Source: Mycolicibacterium gilvum
GTDB lineage: Bacteria > Actinomycetota > Actinomycetes > Mycobacteriales > Mycobacteriaceae
DNA: 64,000 bases
Reading direction: 5' to 3'
NCBI RefSeq assembly: GCF_900454025.1
Contig: NZ_UGQM01000001.1
Coordinates: 2,542,001-2,606,000 of the forward strand
Position 1 is the stretch's first letter. Each line of letters begins with the position of its first letter. This document shows positions 52,972 through 60,688 of the stretch, piece after piece. The position numbers and the translations under genes were made by a program. The notes under the pieces are model-generated. The model made no database searches. It was not told where the DNA came from and saw only the letters and a program-made list of their open reading frames with translations.

Positions 52972-54201
52972 TCAGGCGATGACGAGGGCGGGGGCGTCGG
53001 GCTTGTGGACCACCTTGTTCGGCACCTTGAACAGGTCGACGAGGTTGCCTCCCATCACCTTCCGGATGCCGTCCTCGTCGAGGCCGTTCTCCTCGAGTTG
53101 GTCGACGAGCGTGATCGGGTCGGCGAGGCCTTCCGGATGCGGCCAGTCCGAACCGAAGATGACCCGGTCGATGCCGAGCAGATCGGCCATCTTGCCGAAG
53201 TCGTCCTCCCAGAACGGCGCCACGTACACGCCGCGCCGGAACGCGTCGATCGGGTTCTCGGGGAACTCCTGGGGCATCTTCTTGTAGACGTCTTCGAATT
53301 GGTAGAAGAGGTAGGGCACCCAGGACGCGCCGTTTTCGATCGACAGGATGCGCAGATCGGGATTGCGGGTGAGGGCGCCGTGGCACACGAGTGCGGCCAT
53401 CGTGTCCTCGATCGGGCGTTTGCCCATCGCGACCATCCGGAATGCGGTGGGGCGGAACGGCAGGAACTCGTCGGCCGGTTCCCAGTCGTTGAGGTACTGG
53501 GCGTAGCCGCTGTCGGAGGCGTGCATGCAGACCGGGATTCCGGCCTGGACGCAGGCATCCCAGAACGGGTCGAACTCGGGCAGACCCAGTGAGCGGCTGC
53601 CGCGGTAGCCGGGTACCGGCGCCGGGCGCACCAGCACCGTTCTGGCGCCGCGCTCCAGGCACCACTGCAGTTCCTCGAGGGCGCGGTCGACGACGGACAG
53701 GTTGATCACCGGTGTCGACAGGATGCGGCCCTGGTAGTCGAACTGCCAAGTCTCGTACATCCATTGGTTGAGGGCGTGGACGATGTCGAGGATCAGATCC
53801 GGATCGTCCTTCATGCGTTCCTCGACGAGACTGGCCAGCGTCGGGAACATGATCGTGTAATCGAGCCCGAGGCCGTCGAGGACCTCCAGCCGTGCTTCGG
53901 GATTGCGGAAGGCGGGAATCGCCTTCATCGGCTTGCCCATCACCTCGCGGAAGCTCTTGCCGCCGCTGCCGTGCTTGAAGTATTCCTCCTGCGCACCGGG
54001 GCGGGCGACGACCTCGAAGGTCGGGTTGGGGATGTAGTCGCTGATGTGGTTGCGCACGACGATCTTGGTGCGCCCGTGCACATCGATGTAGTCGATGACG
54101 CCCTTGCGGTGATCCGGGAGGAACTGCGTCAGCGCTTCTTTGGGCTCGTAGAAGTGATTGTCGGCGTCGAAGACCGGATAGTCGAGGCTGCGTGACGGCA
54201 T
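52972..54201 (-). CDS. Amidohydrolase family metal-dependent hydrolase
   Basis: The 409-residue TIM-barrel hydrolase of the amidohydrolase-2 type starts at ATG 54201 behind GAGGAG. Metal ligands are visible in YPVFDADNHFYEP (the DxDxH-like opening), a histidine in PVCMHASDSG and the C-terminal VIFGSDWPHPEGL. LILDIVHALNQWMYETWQFDYQGRI is a conserved block in mycobacterial members. Such enzymes hydrolyse or decarboxylate cyclic acids and are common in ring- and acyl-CoA degradation clusters. It is first in the operon with two FadE genes and follows two TetR operators. Confidence 0.88.
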   Translation of the reverse strand: MPSRSLDYPVFDADNHFYEPKEALTQFLPDHRKGVIDYIDVHGRTKIVVRNHISDYIPNPTFEVVARPGAQEEYFKHGSGGKSFREVMGKPMKAIPAFRNPEARLEVLDGLGLDYTIMFPTLASLVEERMKDDPDLILDIVHALNQWMYETWQFDYQGRILSTPVINLSVVDRALEELQWCLERGARTVLVRPAPVPGYRGSRSLGLPEFDPFWDACVQAGIPVCMHASDSGYAQYLNDWEPADEFLPFRPTAFRMVAMGKRPIEDTMAALVCHGALTRNPDLRILSIENGASWVPYLFYQFEDVYKKMPQEFPENPIDAFRRGVYVAPFWEDDFGKMADLLGIDRVIFGSDWPHPEGLADPITLVDQLEENGLDEDGIRKVMGGNLVDLFKVPNKVVHKPDAPALVIA

Positions 54202-54236
54202 GATGTGGCTCCTCACATGACGTATTTGCACTCAGC

Positions 54237-54251
54237 GGTAATCACATTACC
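54237..54251. promoter_or_regulatory. TetR operator 1, amidohydrolase promoter
   Basis: GGTAATCACATTACC is a 15-bp palindrome with 6-bp perfect arms. It starts 36 bases upstream of the amidohydrolase ATG. Same consensus (GGTAAY-SAC-RTTACC) as the other two copies. Confidence 0.85.
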
Positions 54252-54258
54252 GATTGGT

Positions 54259-54273
54259 GGTAACGACATTACC
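54259..54273. promoter_or_regulatory. TetR operator 2, amidohydrolase promoter
   Basis: GGTAACGACATTACC lies 22 bases (about two helix turns) from operator 1, centre to centre, so two dimers would sit on the same DNA face. Confidence 0.85.
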
Positions 54274-54326
54274 ACGCAGAAATGTAACGGCACCAGATCC
54301 AACCGGGGTGCTTTCCGCCGCCCAGC

Positions 54327-54968
54327 TCAGGGCGGTGTGAGGCCACGCAGACAGAACGTGTGCACGTGGCTGCCCTCGATCGGAATTCCGTTCAGGTCTG
54401 CGCCCAGCTCGCGCAGTCGCAGCGTCCCGAGCACCGTCTGCATGAGGATCGCCGCATCGGTGTCGACGTCCAGATCGGCGCGGAACGACCCCTCGGCGAT
54501 ACCCCGGCGCAGAATGTCACCCAGTAGCCGGTGCAGTGGCGCCAGCACCGTCGCGAACTCTTTCGGCCTGGTCTCCAGCAGGTGGTCGTTGTAGTAGGTG
54601 AGCCCCCGGTTGATGCTGTCCTGCGTGCTCGACTGCGCCGGCGCGCTGATGCGGTCGATCAGCACCCGCAGTGCGTCGGGGCCGGCCAGCTGTTCGGTCT
54701 CGGCGCGCCAGCGCTCGGTCGCCTCGGCCATGATCTTCTCGACGAGCGCGAGCAGCAACTCGTCCTTGGTCGAGAAGTGCTGATAAAAGGCGCGCAGTGA
54801 GGTCTTGGATCTCTCGACGACTTCGAGCACGGTGAAGTCCGTTCGTCCGGTCTCGCCGAGGATGTCGAGAGCCGAGCGCATGAAGCGACCGGCGCGGGAC
54901 TGCGCTCGGTCTTGTCGGACAGCCGGGTCCTGTCGGACGGTCGGATCCGGCTGCGCCTTCGCGGACAT
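54327..54968 (-). CDS. TetR family transcriptional regulator
   Basis: The 213-residue repressor starts at ATG 54968. The N-terminal helix-turn-helix is FTVLEVVERSKTSLRAFYQHFSTKDELLLALV (about 44-75); the rest is a helical ligand-binding domain without a recognised subgroup. Residues 8-20 contain a short duplication (TVRQDPAVRQD). A 15-bp operator touches its start codon and two more stand before the amidohydrolase, so it should repress itself, the amidohydrolase-FadE operon and perhaps the divergent thioesterase-like gene. The inducer is likely an acyl-CoA or its acid (inference). Confidence 0.9.
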   Translation of the reverse strand: MSAKAQPDPTVRQDPAVRQDRAQSRAGRFMRSALDILGETGRTDFTVLEVVERSKTSLRAFYQHFSTKDELLLALVEKIMAEATERWRAETEQLAGPDALRVLIDRISAPAQSSTQDSINRGLTYYNDHLLETRPKEFATVLAPLHRLLGDILRRGIAEGSFRADLDVDTDAAILMQTVLGTLRLRELGADLNGIPIEGSHVHTFCLRGLTPP

Positions 54969-54983
54969 GGTAATGACGTTACC
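54969..54983. promoter_or_regulatory. TetR operator 3, tetR / thioesterase promoter
   Basis: GGTAATGACGTTACC immediately precedes the tetR ATG and lies 61 bases before the divergent gene at 55045, so one site could control both. It is a perfect 6-bp-arm palindrome apart from a Y/R change. Confidence 0.85.
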
Positions 54984-55044
54984 GCTTTCGGCGAACCTCG
55001 GTTACTGTTCCCAGCGACGGTCACCGAGTGGAGGGGTTGCGCAG

Positions 55045-55917
55045 ATGGCAGAGGCACAGTGGACGGTGCAGGGATTGCTCGACCTCTTCGACGCAGAACC
55101 CACGGGCGACAACATGTTCACCGTGCAGACCGGACCTGCGGGCGAGGACGAGCGCCAGGTGGTCGAGGGCACCCAGATCCTCGCAGCGTCGATCGTGGCT
55201 GCAGCCAAACGGTTTCCGGACAAGTCGATCCGCTCGGTATACACGGTCTTCGCCCGCGCGGTGATGGTCGCCGCCGGTCCGGTGGAGCTGGAGATCGACG
55301 TGGTCAGCGAAGGACGTTCCACCGCAACGGCTGTGGTGACCGCCAAGCAGAACGGCAAGCGATGCATCACGACGACGGTGCTGGCCGACGTGCCGACCGG
55401 TGACGTGATCCGCCACCATCTGCCCAAGCCGGAGGTGGCGGGACCGGCCGAGGCGCATCTGTCACCGATGCCGATGGCCGGGTGTGAGTTGCGGCTGGTC
55501 GACGTCGTCGACGTCAACAGCCCCGACGAGGTCGGTCCCCCGGAGCTGTATGCGTGGCTGCACTACGACCCGATCCCGGACCGCGACGACCTGGCGAAGG
55601 CGCTCATCGCGTATTTCACCGGCCACCTTGGCATTTCGACGACCATGCGGGCACACGAGGGGATCGGGACCGCCCAGGCGCACCTGACCGTCTCGACGGC
55701 GCCGATGACGGTGTCGGTCAGCTTCCACGAACCGGTCACCTGGGGCGGTTGGCTGCTCTACACCCACGAGAGCACCCAGGTCGGGTCGGGCATGTCCTAT
55801 GTGCGCGGCGCGGTGCATACCGAAGAGGGCGAGCTGATCGCGTCGTTCACCCAGGACGCGCTGATCCGTCCGCTGCGCACCACCGACACCGCGATCAAAG
55901 AGCAGTCGCGGCTCTAA
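55045..55917 (+). CDS. TesB-like acyl-CoA thioesterase domain protein
   Basis: The 290-residue product starts at ATG 55045, behind GGAGGGG. It has two hotdog halves of the TesB type: VEGTQILAASIVAAAKRFPDKSIRSVYTVFARAV in the first, and GISTTMRAHEGIGTAQAHLTVSTAPMTVSVSFHEP with GGWLLYTHESTQVGSGMSYVRGAVH in the second. The last block lacks the usual TesB Gln context, so catalysis is not assured. It is divergent from tetR across operator 3, suggesting a part in the same acyl-CoA pathway. Confidence 0.82.
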   Translation: MAEAQWTVQGLLDLFDAEPTGDNMFTVQTGPAGEDERQVVEGTQILAASIVAAAKRFPDKSIRSVYTVFARAVMVAAGPVELEIDVVSEGRSTATAVVTAKQNGKRCITTTVLADVPTGDVIRHHLPKPEVAGPAEAHLSPMPMAGCELRLVDVVDVNSPDEVGPPELYAWLHYDPIPDRDDLAKALIAYFTGHLGISTTMRAHEGIGTAQAHLTVSTAPMTVSVSFHEPVTWGGWLLYTHESTQVGSGMSYVRGAVHTEEGELIASFTQDALIRPLRTTDTAIKEQSRL

Positions 55918-57548
55918 CCCGCAGCCAGCGCCGACTGCAGCACTTCGAGCGGCAGACCGCCGAGATCCAGCGCGCGGCTGTGGAAGTCCTTGAGCGACAC
56001 TCCGCGGGCCAGCGTCTGATCGCGTAGCTGCTGCCAGATCCGCTGCCCGATCGCATAGGACGGCGCCTGACCCGGCCAGCCGAGGTAACGGTCGAGCTCG
56101 AACCGCAGGTTCTCCTCGGCCATCGCGCTGTGGGTCTGCAGGAAAGTCCACGCCCGGTCCGCATCCCAGACGCCGCCGTCGGGTGCGGTCAGCCCGCAGT
56201 GCACGCCGATGTCGATGACCACGCGCGCGGCCCGGAACCGTTGCGCGTCAAGCATTCCCATCCGGTTGCCGGCGTCTTCGAGCCAACCCAGCTCGGCCAT
56301 CAGCCGTTCGGCGTACAGGGCCCAGCCCTCGCCGTGGCCGGACACCCAGCAGCCCAGCCGGCGCCAGCGGTTGAGTTGGTCGGCCAGTACCACCGCGCGC
56401 CCGATCTGCAGGTGATGCCCGGGCACGCCTTCGTGGAAGACGGTGGTCATCTCCTGCCAGGTGTGGAAGGTGTGGACACCGGGCGGCACGGACCACCACA
56501 TCCGGCCGGGCCGGGTCAGGTCTTCGGACGGGCCGGTGTAGTAGATGCCGCCGGTCTGGGTCGGCGCGATCCGGCACTCCAGGTTGCGCAGCGCAGGATC
56601 GATGTCGAAGTGCTTGTCGGCCAAAGCATCCACCACCCGGTCGGACAGCTGCTGCATCCACTCCTGCAGCGCGTCGGTGCCGTGGACGAGGTAGCGTTCC
56701 TCGCCGTCGAGTCGCCGCAGCGCCTCGGCCGCCGACGCTCCCGGGTACAGCTTGTCGGCGATGTCGTCCTGCTCGGCGACGATGCGCGAGAGCAGATCCA
56801 GCCCCCACTCGTAGATTTCGTCGAAGTCGACCGCCGCCCCGAGGAACGTGCGGGACAGCAGGGCGTACGCGTCGCGCCCGCATCCATCGGTATCGCGCGC
56901 GTGCGGCCCGACCTCGTCGCGCAGCACCGTCGTCAGCGACGCGTAGGCGTTCGCGGCGTCCTGCGCCCGCTGCTGGAGTTCGGCCTGCAGCGTCGAGTTC
57001 TCGGCGGGAGCCCCGGCGACCATCTCGACGAACAGCTCGGCGATCTGACCCGCCTGCTGGATCCCGCGGCGGACCTGCCGGGCGGCGGGTGCACGACCCG
57101 AGGCCGCGGCCGACCGCAGGGAGTCGGCGTAGCCGGCGACGCGCTGCGGGATCTGCGCCAACCGGGCGCTGTAGACGGTCCAGTCGTCCTCGCTGTCGGT
57201 GGCCATCAGGTCGAACACGTCGCGCATCGTCTGCAGCGGCGAGGCGATCACGTTCAATTCGCCGACGTCGAGGCCGGCGTCGTGCAGGTCCACCAGAACA
57301 CCCAGACGCTCGCGCATCGCGGCGATCGTCACGACGTCGACATCGTCGACCGGGGCGGTGCCGTCGAGTTCACGCAGCGCCGCGCGGGCTGCCTCGGCCC
57401 GCTCCCGCACGCCGTCGGGGGAGTAGTCGGTGATCTGGTCGTCGTGGCCGGCGATACCCGATTCGGTTGCCGCACAGGGATCCAGCGCTGCCGAGGTCTC
57501 CAGATAGCGTTCGGCGACGGCGTCGACGGCGGTGGCGGCCCTACCCAA
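55914..57548 (-). CDS. DUF885 family protein
   Basis: TTG 57548 is the best start: it overlaps the upstream gene by eight bases and gives the usual opening (L-G-R-A-A-T-A-V-D-A). The product has about 544 residues. DUF885 features are seen: SALDPCAATESGI-like ALDPCAATESGIAGHDD, TTVFHEGVPGHHLQIGRAV with an HExxxxH-like metal site, SGHGEGWALYAERLMAELG and the final helical SYAIGQRIWQQLRDQ. The family resembles M32/M3-like metallopeptidases, but activity is rarely proven. It converges with the thioesterase-like gene. Confidence 0.85.
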   Translation of the reverse strand: MGRAATAVDAVAERYLETSAALDPCAATESGIAGHDDQITDYSPDGVRERAEAARAALRELDGTAPVDDVDVVTIAAMRERLGVLVDLHDAGLDVGELNVIASPLQTMRDVFDLMATDSEDDWTVYSARLAQIPQRVAGYADSLRSAAASGRAPAARQVRRGIQQAGQIAELFVEMVAGAPAENSTLQAELQQRAQDAANAYASLTTVLRDEVGPHARDTDGCGRDAYALLSRTFLGAAVDFDEIYEWGLDLLSRIVAEQDDIADKLYPGASAAEALRRLDGEERYLVHGTDALQEWMQQLSDRVVDALADKHFDIDPALRNLECRIAPTQTGGIYYTGPSEDLTRPGRMWWSVPPGVHTFHTWQEMTTVFHEGVPGHHLQIGRAVVLADQLNRWRRLGCWVSGHGEGWALYAERLMAELGWLEDAGNRMGMLDAQRFRAARVVIDIGVHCGLTAPDGGVWDADRAWTFLQTHSAMAEENLRFELDRYLGWPGQAPSYAIGQRIWQQLRDQTLARGVSLKDFHSRALDLGGLPLEVLQSALAAG

Positions 57549-58428
57549 GGTTGTTCGTCGCAAAGGTGTCGCATCGGGCGGGGTCCCCGGTCTGGTAGCC
57601 GGTGGTGAACCACTTCTGCCGCTGCTCCGACGATCCGTGTGTCCACGACTCGGGGTTGACCCTGCCCGTCGCGGTCTCCTGGATCCTGTCGTCACCGACC
57701 GCCGCCGCCGCCGACAGCGCGTCGGCGATCTGCTGGTCGGTCAACGGCTCGAGGAACGGCACGTCGGTGCCCTCCTGCTTCGTGATCGCCGCGTAGTGGG
57801 CCCACACCCCGGCGTAGCAGTCGGCCTGCAACTCGGTGCGCACCCCACCGCCCGTCGGGCCGGTCGGGTCCTGCTGGGCCCTGCCCAGCACGCCCTGCAG
57901 GTTCTGCACGTGGTGGCCGAACTCGTGGGCGACGACGTACTCCTCGGCGAACGGGCCGCCACTGGAACCGAACTGGGTCTTGAGGACGTCGAAGAAGCCG
58001 GTGTCGAAGTACGCGGTCTGGTCGACAGGGCAGTAGAACGGCCCGACCTCGCTGCTCGCGGGGCCACACCCTTCGGTCTGGACGCCGTTGGTGAAGATCT
58101 CGACGCGCGGGCGCGTGTAGTCCGGCATCAGCTGCGCCCACACCCCGTCGAGCGAGTTTCCGGTCGCGACCACGCGGCACTGGACGATCTCGTTGGCGTC
58201 AGCTCCGGTCCGGCACTGGCTCAGGTCGAAACCCGGCGCCTCGACCCCCTGGGTGTCGGTCTGCTGAGGGACCACGGAGCTGGGGTCGACGCCGAGGAAC
58301 AGCGCGACCACCACGATGAGCAGGCCGCCGAGACCGCCGCCGACGGCGATGCCGCGGCCCGGGCCTCGTCCGCCACTGCTCGTCGAGGTGGTACTGGTGT
58401 CGATCCGCATGCCTTCGTTGAAGGTCAT
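57541..58428 (-). CDS. Neutral zinc metallopeptidase (YpfJ family)
   Basis: The 295-residue protein starts at ATG 58428 after GGAGG. After a Gly/Ser-rich N-terminus it has one membrane anchor (GIAVGGGLGGLLIVVVALFLGV). The extracellular domain contains FYCPVDQTAYFDTGFFDVLK and the zinc motif HEFGHH in VVAHEFGHHVQNLQGVLG (near 167-172), then ELQADCYAGVWAHYA supplying the third ligand, and GSSEQRQKWFTTGYQ. These are the marks of the YpfJ/neutral zinc metallopeptidase family. The substrate is unknown. It is divergent from the carboxylesterase. Confidence 0.93.
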   Translation of the reverse strand: MTFNEGMRIDTSTTSTSSGGRGPGRGIAVGGGLGGLLIVVVALFLGVDPSSVVPQQTDTQGVEAPGFDLSQCRTGADANEIVQCRVVATGNSLDGVWAQLMPDYTRPRVEIFTNGVQTEGCGPASSEVGPFYCPVDQTAYFDTGFFDVLKTQFGSSGGPFAEEYVVAHEFGHHVQNLQGVLGRAQQDPTGPTGGGVRTELQADCYAGVWAHYAAITKQEGTDVPFLEPLTDQQIADALSAAAAVGDDRIQETATGRVNPESWTHGSSEQRQKWFTTGYQTGDPARCDTFATNNLG

Positions 58429-58515
58429 CGCGCCACCTCCGTCCGAGTGTGTCGAGTCGACCCGGCCGACTGACGTCCCGGGGCTGGTCCAGCTTCGCAC
58501 ACTACGATTTCCGGC

Positions 58516-60027
58516 GTGGCGATCGTCGACGGAGATTCCACCCTCGTCAGCACCCCGTCGGGCGACCTGCGCGGCGACATCGACGGCGGGGTCGGGGTGT
58601 GGCGCGGGGTGCCGTACGCCGAGCAGCCCGTCGGCCTCCGCAGATTCCTGGCCCCGGCCGAGCTCGCGCCCTGGATGGGTGTGCGTGACGCCGTCGAGCA
58701 CGGACCGCTGCCCCCGCAGACCAAATCGTTCGTCGGCGGCGGGCGCGACGACCCGAAGGCCCGTGACGAAGCGTGCCTGACGCTGACCGTGTGGTCCCCG
58801 GACACGACCGGGTCGCTGCCGGTGATGGTGTGGATTCCCGGCGGGGCGTTCGTCTACGGCGCGGGACAGTTCCAGCTCTACAACGGTTCTCGCCTGGCCG
58901 CCAACGGCGACGTCGTGGTCGTCAACGTCACCTACCGCATCGGGGTCTTCGGCGGATTCGAACTGAGCGACCTCGGTGAGGGTTTCGACGACAACCTGGC
59001 TCTGCGCGATCAGATCGCGGCGCTGCGGTGGGTGCGGGACAACATCGCGGCGTTCGGTGGCGACCCCGGCAGGGTCACCGTCTTCGGCGAATCGGCGGGG
59101 GCGACGTCGGTTCTGGCCCTGATGGCCGCCCCGTCGGCAACCGGGTTGTTCGGCCGGGCGATCGCACAGAGTCCGGCGCTGCCGCTGATCGCCGACCGGC
59201 ACCTGCGCGCCGCGAACGCCCAGGAATTCCTGCGCCGACTCGGCGTCGACGCCGCCGAGGTGAAGACGCTGCCGCAGCGGCAGCTGCGTCGCGCGGCCGG
59301 ACTGGTGCAGCTCACCAGTGCGGCCACCACCCCGACGCTGGCCTACGGGCTGACCACCGGCACCGATCTGCTCCCGCTGCATCCGCTGGACGCGGCGCGG
59401 CAGGGACGGATGTCGAGCGTCCCGCTGATCGTCGGCACCAACAGCCATGAGGCGTCGATGTTCGCCTGGACGAAGCCGCCGATGCTCCCGACCACCCGCG
59501 AGTCGATCGACGGCTTCTTCGAGAGGACGGCGCCGCACGCCAAAAGGCAGGTGCTGCAGGCCTATCCGGGATATCCCCGGCGCAGCGCGCTGGTCGCGAT
59601 CGGCGCTGATGCGATGTTCGGCGGACCGACCTGGGCGTTCGCCGACGCCTACAGCGCGCACGCGCCGACCCGGATGTACCGGTTCGACCACTTCGGCATG
59701 AGTCTGCGCATGCTCGGCCTCGGCGCCACCCACGGCAGCGAGATCGTCCACATCCACCACAGTTATGCGTCCTTCGTCGGACGCAAGCTGCACCCGCTGG
59801 GCCGGCGTATCCAGCCGGGTGTCGGGCGCAGGATGCAGCGGTCATGGCTGGACTTCGCCCGCGACAACGCCGAGGTCGACGAGGGGCATTGGCCGCTCTA
59901 CGAGATCGGAGCGCGACTGACCCGACTCATCACCTCCACCCGCGACGTGATGGCGTCCGATCCCGACAGGGATCGGCGGGAGGCCTGGGCGCAGGTGTAT
60001 CAGCCGCCGAAGCGCTCGTCGGTGTAG
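58516..60027 (+). CDS. Type-B carboxylesterase/lipase
   Basis: The 503-residue alpha/beta hydrolase starts at GTG 58516. Nucleophile Ser193 is in FGESAGATSVL; the oxyanion loop is WIPGGAFVYGAGQ. Opening motifs VWRGVPYAEQPVGLRRF and DEACLTLTVWSPD are those of the carboxylesterase type B family. The catalytic acid is expected in SHEASMF-type context and the His in GATHGSEIVHIHHSY. The C-terminal 28 bases overlap the converging SRPBCC gene. Confidence 0.92.
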   Translation: MAIVDGDSTLVSTPSGDLRGDIDGGVGVWRGVPYAEQPVGLRRFLAPAELAPWMGVRDAVEHGPLPPQTKSFVGGGRDDPKARDEACLTLTVWSPDTTGSLPVMVWIPGGAFVYGAGQFQLYNGSRLAANGDVVVVNVTYRIGVFGGFELSDLGEGFDDNLALRDQIAALRWVRDNIAAFGGDPGRVTVFGESAGATSVLALMAAPSATGLFGRAIAQSPALPLIADRHLRAANAQEFLRRLGVDAAEVKTLPQRQLRRAAGLVQLTSAATTPTLAYGLTTGTDLLPLHPLDAARQGRMSSVPLIVGTNSHEASMFAWTKPPMLPTTRESIDGFFERTAPHAKRQVLQAYPGYPRRSALVAIGADAMFGGPTWAFADAYSAHAPTRMYRFDHFGMSLRMLGLGATHGSEIVHIHHSYASFVGRKLHPLGRRIQPGVGRRMQRSWLDFARDNAEVDEGHWPLYEIGARLTRLITSTRDVMASDPDRDRREAWAQVYQPPKRSSV

Positions 60028-60494
60028 TCGCGCAGGTTGTGCAGGAACTTCTGGAACATCCGGGCCATCACCGGTCGCCCGAGGAACAGCCCGGCGCGGC
60101 CTGCCACACCGTTGGGTTGCAGCGCCATGATCCAGGTCAGGTGGCACCCGTTCTGCGTCGGCACCACGCGGTAGTCCTCCGCGAAAGCCGAGATGCTGCG
60201 GGTGGATGCCGCATTGAAGCGGAAGGCCATGCGGCTGAACGGTTCCCACGCAAGGAATACCTCGTCGCCGGTGATCCCGCCGCGCATCTGCACGGTGCGG
60301 GTGGTGCCGACGCCCCGCGGCTCGGGTGTCGTCCACGTGACGTCGGTGATGACGGTGGCCCAGTGTGGCCAGGACGTCTCGTCGGCGAGCACCTCGAACA
60401 GCTGCTCCGGGGTGATGGCCAGGTCGACGGTGCTGACGAAGCGGTACGGGGCGGAGTCGATGAAGTCCAGGCCGACGCGCTCGCAGGAATGCAT
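60000..60494 (-). CDS. SRPBCC family protein
   Basis: This is a 164-residue START/polyketide-cyclase-type domain if started at ATG 60494, seven bases after AAGGTG; ATG 60500 adds two residues. YRFVSTVDLAITPEQLFEVLADETSWPHWATVITDVTW is the usual opening. RTVQMRGGITGDEVFLAWEP and the C-terminal helix ARMFQKFLHNLRDYTDE complete the fold. Such proteins bind hydrophobic ligands; no catalytic residue is assigned. It converges with and overlaps the carboxylesterase. Confidence 0.85.
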   Translation of the reverse strand: MHSCERVGLDFIDSAPYRFVSTVDLAITPEQLFEVLADETSWPHWATVITDVTWTTPEPRGVGTTRTVQMRGGITGDEVFLAWEPFSRMAFRFNAASTRSISAFAEDYRVVPTQNGCHLTWIMALQPNGVAGRAGLFLGRPVMARMFQKFLHNLRDYTDERFGG

Positions 60495-60532
60495 GACCAT
60501 ACACCTTAGGGCATGGTGTCGAGCCAGTGCTC

Positions 60533-60594
60533 CGCGAACAGACGCATAGTCGGGTGTGTCGACGGCGTGGCGTGCGAGTTCACGTCTGCTCGCG
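60533..60594. repeat. Palindromic intergenic element, copy 2
   Basis: Arms 60535-60553 (CGAACAGACGCATAGTCGG) and 60574-60592 (GCGAGTTCACGTCTGCTCG) pair imperfectly. The element aligns over its full length with 30078-30139, including the loop (CGGCG..CGTGCGAGTTC). It lies between the divergent SRPBCC and aspS genes, so here it is not a simple terminator. Confidence 0.8.
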
Positions 60595-60688
60595 GCGGGT
60601 TCCGGTGCGGTGGAGTGCCCTCCCACCGGCCCCTTAGACTGATCTGTCGACCCTCGTCGCGACACCTACCCCGAAAGAGGAGTTCTTC

